From Chloroflexota bacterium (lineage in GTDB: Bacteria; Chloroflexota; Dehalococcoidia; UBA2247; RBG-13-53-26): a stretch of 8,179 nucleotides of DNA. The position numbers and the translations under genes are program-made. Position 1 is the first letter of the stretch. The number at the start of each line of letters is the position of its first letter. The stretch covers positions 2,537 through 10,715 of the forward strand of contig JAFNFZ010000229.1 of assembly GCA_017885485.1 (NCBI GenBank). The letters run 5' to 3'. The notes under the pieces are model-generated. The model had not been told where the DNA came from, ran no database searches, and worked only from the letters and a program-made list of their open reading frames with translations. Of the stretch, positions 6,920 through 8,179 are shown one piece after another.

Positions 6920-7912
6920 ATGGCCAGGATGTACCGTGATCGTGACGCCAAGCTGAATCTGCTAAAGGGTAAGACCATCGGCATTATTGGCTATGGCAGT
7001 CAGGGTCATGCCCATGCTAGCAACCTGAAGGACAGTGGTTGCTCGGTGATGGTGGCTGAGGCCCCCGGAACGGAAGGGTGGAAGAACGCCCAGGCGGCTG
7101 GATTCAAGGTGGCTATGGCCGACAAGGTGGCCAAGGCGGCGGACATCATCGTGATGCTCGTCCCCGACAACCTGCATCCGGCGGTCTACCGCGGGTCTAT
7201 CGAGAAGGGATTGTCTGCAGGCAAGACCCTCATGTTCGCACACGGTTTCAACATCCACTATGGCCAGATTATGCCTCCTGCCGATGTTGATGTCAGTATG
7301 ATCGCCCCCAAGTGTCCGGGACATATGCTGCGGCGGCTGTATACGGAAGGTAAGGGACCTCCGGCTCTGGTGGCTGTCTACCAGGATGCCTCTGGCAAGG
7401 CGAAGGATGTAGCTCTGGCCTATGCCAAGGGCATCGGCTGCACCAGGGCAGGGGTGATAGAGACCACTTTTGCAGAGGAAACGGAGACCGACCTTTTCGG
7501 CGAGCAGACAGTGCTCTGCGGCGGCGTATCGGCGTTGATAAAGGCGGCCTTTGAAACCCTGATTGAGGCGGGCTATCAGCCGGAGATCGCCTATTTTGAG
7601 GTTCTCCACGAACTGAAGCTCATCACCGACCTCATCTACCAGGGCGGCCTGAGCTACATGCGCTATTCGGTTAGTGACACCGCTGAATACGGCGACTACA
7701 CTCGCGGGCCAAGGGTTATCGATGAGATGGTCAAGGATGAGATGAGAGTGATTCTTGAAGAAATACAGGATGGCAGCTTTGCGCGGGAATGGATACTGGA
7801 GAATCAGGCTGGCCGCCCGTGCTTCAATACCATCAAGAGGAATGAAACAGCACATCCCATTGAGATAGTGGGCAAGGAACTACGGAGCATGATGCCCTGG
7901 CTCAAGAGCTGA
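6920..7912 (+). CDS. ilvC: Ketol-acid reductoisomerase, class I, predicted NADH-preferring
   Basis: Mg2+-dependent isomerisation and reduction of 2-acetolactate and 2-aceto-2-hydroxybutyrate to the dihydroxy acids, the second common step of valine and isoleucine synthesis. 330 aa, the normal class I (short) length. The Rossmann loop is [10 protein letters not shown] (24-33). Catalytic H108 is in FAHGFN. Metal ligands D191 and E195 are in ETDLFGEQ, and E227 and E231 in YFEVLHEL; substrate-binding S252 is in RYSVSD. The start is the ATG at 6920 with a strong ribosome-binding site. Two oddities. The cofactor loop after beta-2 reads [10 protein letters not shown] (45-54), lacking the Arg and Ser that usually hold the NADPH phosphate and carrying Glu at 47 and 52. 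Residue 132 is Cys (APKCPGH) where class I enzymes usually have Gly. leuA follows 89 bases later in the same direction. Function is certain; cofactor preference is inferred. Confidence 0.98.
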   Translation: MARMYRDRDAKLNLLKGKTIGIIGYGSQGHAHASNLKDSGCSVMVAEAPGTEGWKNAQAAGFKVAMADKVAKAADIIVMLVPDNLHPAVYRGSIEKGLSAGKTLMFAHGFNIHYGQIMPPADVDVSMIAPKCPGHMLRRLYTEGKGPPALVAVYQDASGKAKDVALAYAKGIGCTRAGVIETTFAEETETDLFGEQTVLCGGVSALIKAAFETLIEAGYQPEIAYFEVLHELKLITDLIYQGGLSYMRYSVSDTAEYGDYTRGPRVIDEMVKDEMRVILEEIQDGSFAREWILENQAGRPCFNTIKRNETAHPIEIVGKELRSMMPWLKS

Positions 7913-8001
7913 TGCTCGTTTGTCAGAGAAGCAAAGGTCAGTGGCGAAGAGGAGCAACTCACAAGCGGCAGTAATACCAAGAGCGGGAAATACTGCCTTC
8001 T

Positions 8002-8179
8002 ATGGTGCGAACAGTCATGGACAGAGTCATCATTTTTGACACTACCCTGCGTGATGGTGAGCAGGCGGCGGGGGGCATGCTGAATGTCCAGGAGAAGCTG
8101 GGGATAGCCAGGCAACTGGAGAGTCTCGGCGTGGACGTCATAGAAGCTGGTTTCCCTGCCAGCTCCAAGGGTGACTTCG
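8002..8179 (+). CDS. leuA: 2-isopropylmalate synthase, N-terminal part (cut by window edge)
   Basis: Condenses 2-oxoisovalerate with acetyl-CoA in the first step of leucine synthesis. Only 59 codons are inside the window. The start of the TIM-barrel is clear: [15 protein letters not shown] (6-20), with the metal-binding Asp and Arg of the DTTLRDGEQ motif, then [19 protein letters not shown]. The IEAGFP...S.GDF wording favours LeuA over citramalate synthase, whose equivalent typically reads EGGWP. After GEQ it has AAGG where SPGA or APG is common. Start: ATG at 8002; ATG at 8017 is the alternative. Neither has a strong ribosome-binding site (GCGGGAAA at 7983-7990 is about 11 bases from 8002). 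The frame is closed by a TAA at 7972-7974. Probably co-transcribed with ilvC, since no terminator is visible between them. Confidence 0.88.
   Translation, partial: MVRTVMDRVIIFDTTLRDGEQAAGGMLNVQEKLGIARQLESLGVDVIEAGFPASSKGDF

Noticed and set aside
7313..7315. Cys132 in IlvC in place of the usual class I Gly
   Set aside because: From memory, E. coli class II IlvC also has Cys in this motif (PKCPG), so it is not evidence of a defective or novel enzyme.
6962..7855. 297-codon open frame antisense to ilvC
   Set aside because: It lies wholly within a clearly conserved gene on the other strand, its translation resembles no family, and such long antisense frames are common in GC-rich codon-biased genes.
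7906..7917. GAGC-TGAT-GCTC hairpin at the ilvC stop as a terminator
   Set aside because: The stem is only 4 bp and no real U-tract follows.
7941..8039. 32-codon frame with GTG start between ilvC and leuA, a possible leader peptide
   Set aside because: No run of Leu, Ile or Val codons, no downstream terminator, and it overlaps the leuA start; nothing supports translation.

Overview
This window is an ordinary bacterial housekeeping locus on the + strand. It carries the 3' part of uvrC, then a transcription/translation cluster nusA-ylxR-infB-rbfA-truB, then the start of a branched-chain amino acid operon, ilvC-leuA. Gene density is high, base composition looks moderately GC-rich, and every supported gene lies on the + strand. 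I see no mobile element, CRISPR array, tRNA, rRNA or phage gene. The short IF-2 (599 aa), the absence of rimP before nusA, the low-complexity NusA tail and the protein wording suggest an anaerobic Chloroflexota lineage, perhaps Dehalococcoidia. That assignment is inference from memory of related proteins, not a search result.

Layout. 1-1590 is uvrC, missing about 70 N-terminal codons beyond the left edge. 1591-1851 is a 261-base gap holding a strong terminator-like hairpin (1772-1799), read as the nusA leader attenuator. 1852-5885 is a compressed block: nusA, then ylxR 11 bases later, then infB overlapping ylxR by ATGA, rbfA overlapping infB by 17 bases, and truB overlapping rbfA by 11 bases. 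6820-6919 carries a good sigma70-type promoter and a strong Shine-Dalgarno for ilvC. An 89-base gap follows, then the first 59 codons of leuA, cut by the right edge.

How the genes work together. NusA controls elongation and termination, YlxR is an RNA-binding cofactor of this operon, IF-2 starts translation, RbfA matures the 30S subunit, and TruB makes pseudouridine 55 in tRNA. IlvC and LeuA start a separate unit for valine/isoleucine and leucine synthesis.

I found no new biological system. The points most worth a second look are an IlvC cofactor loop that predicts NADH rather than NADPH use; a ylxR gene whose conserved N-terminus can only be reached from a non-standard start codon (CTG at 3423 is my choice); and a nusA leader terminator kept in an operon with no rimP.
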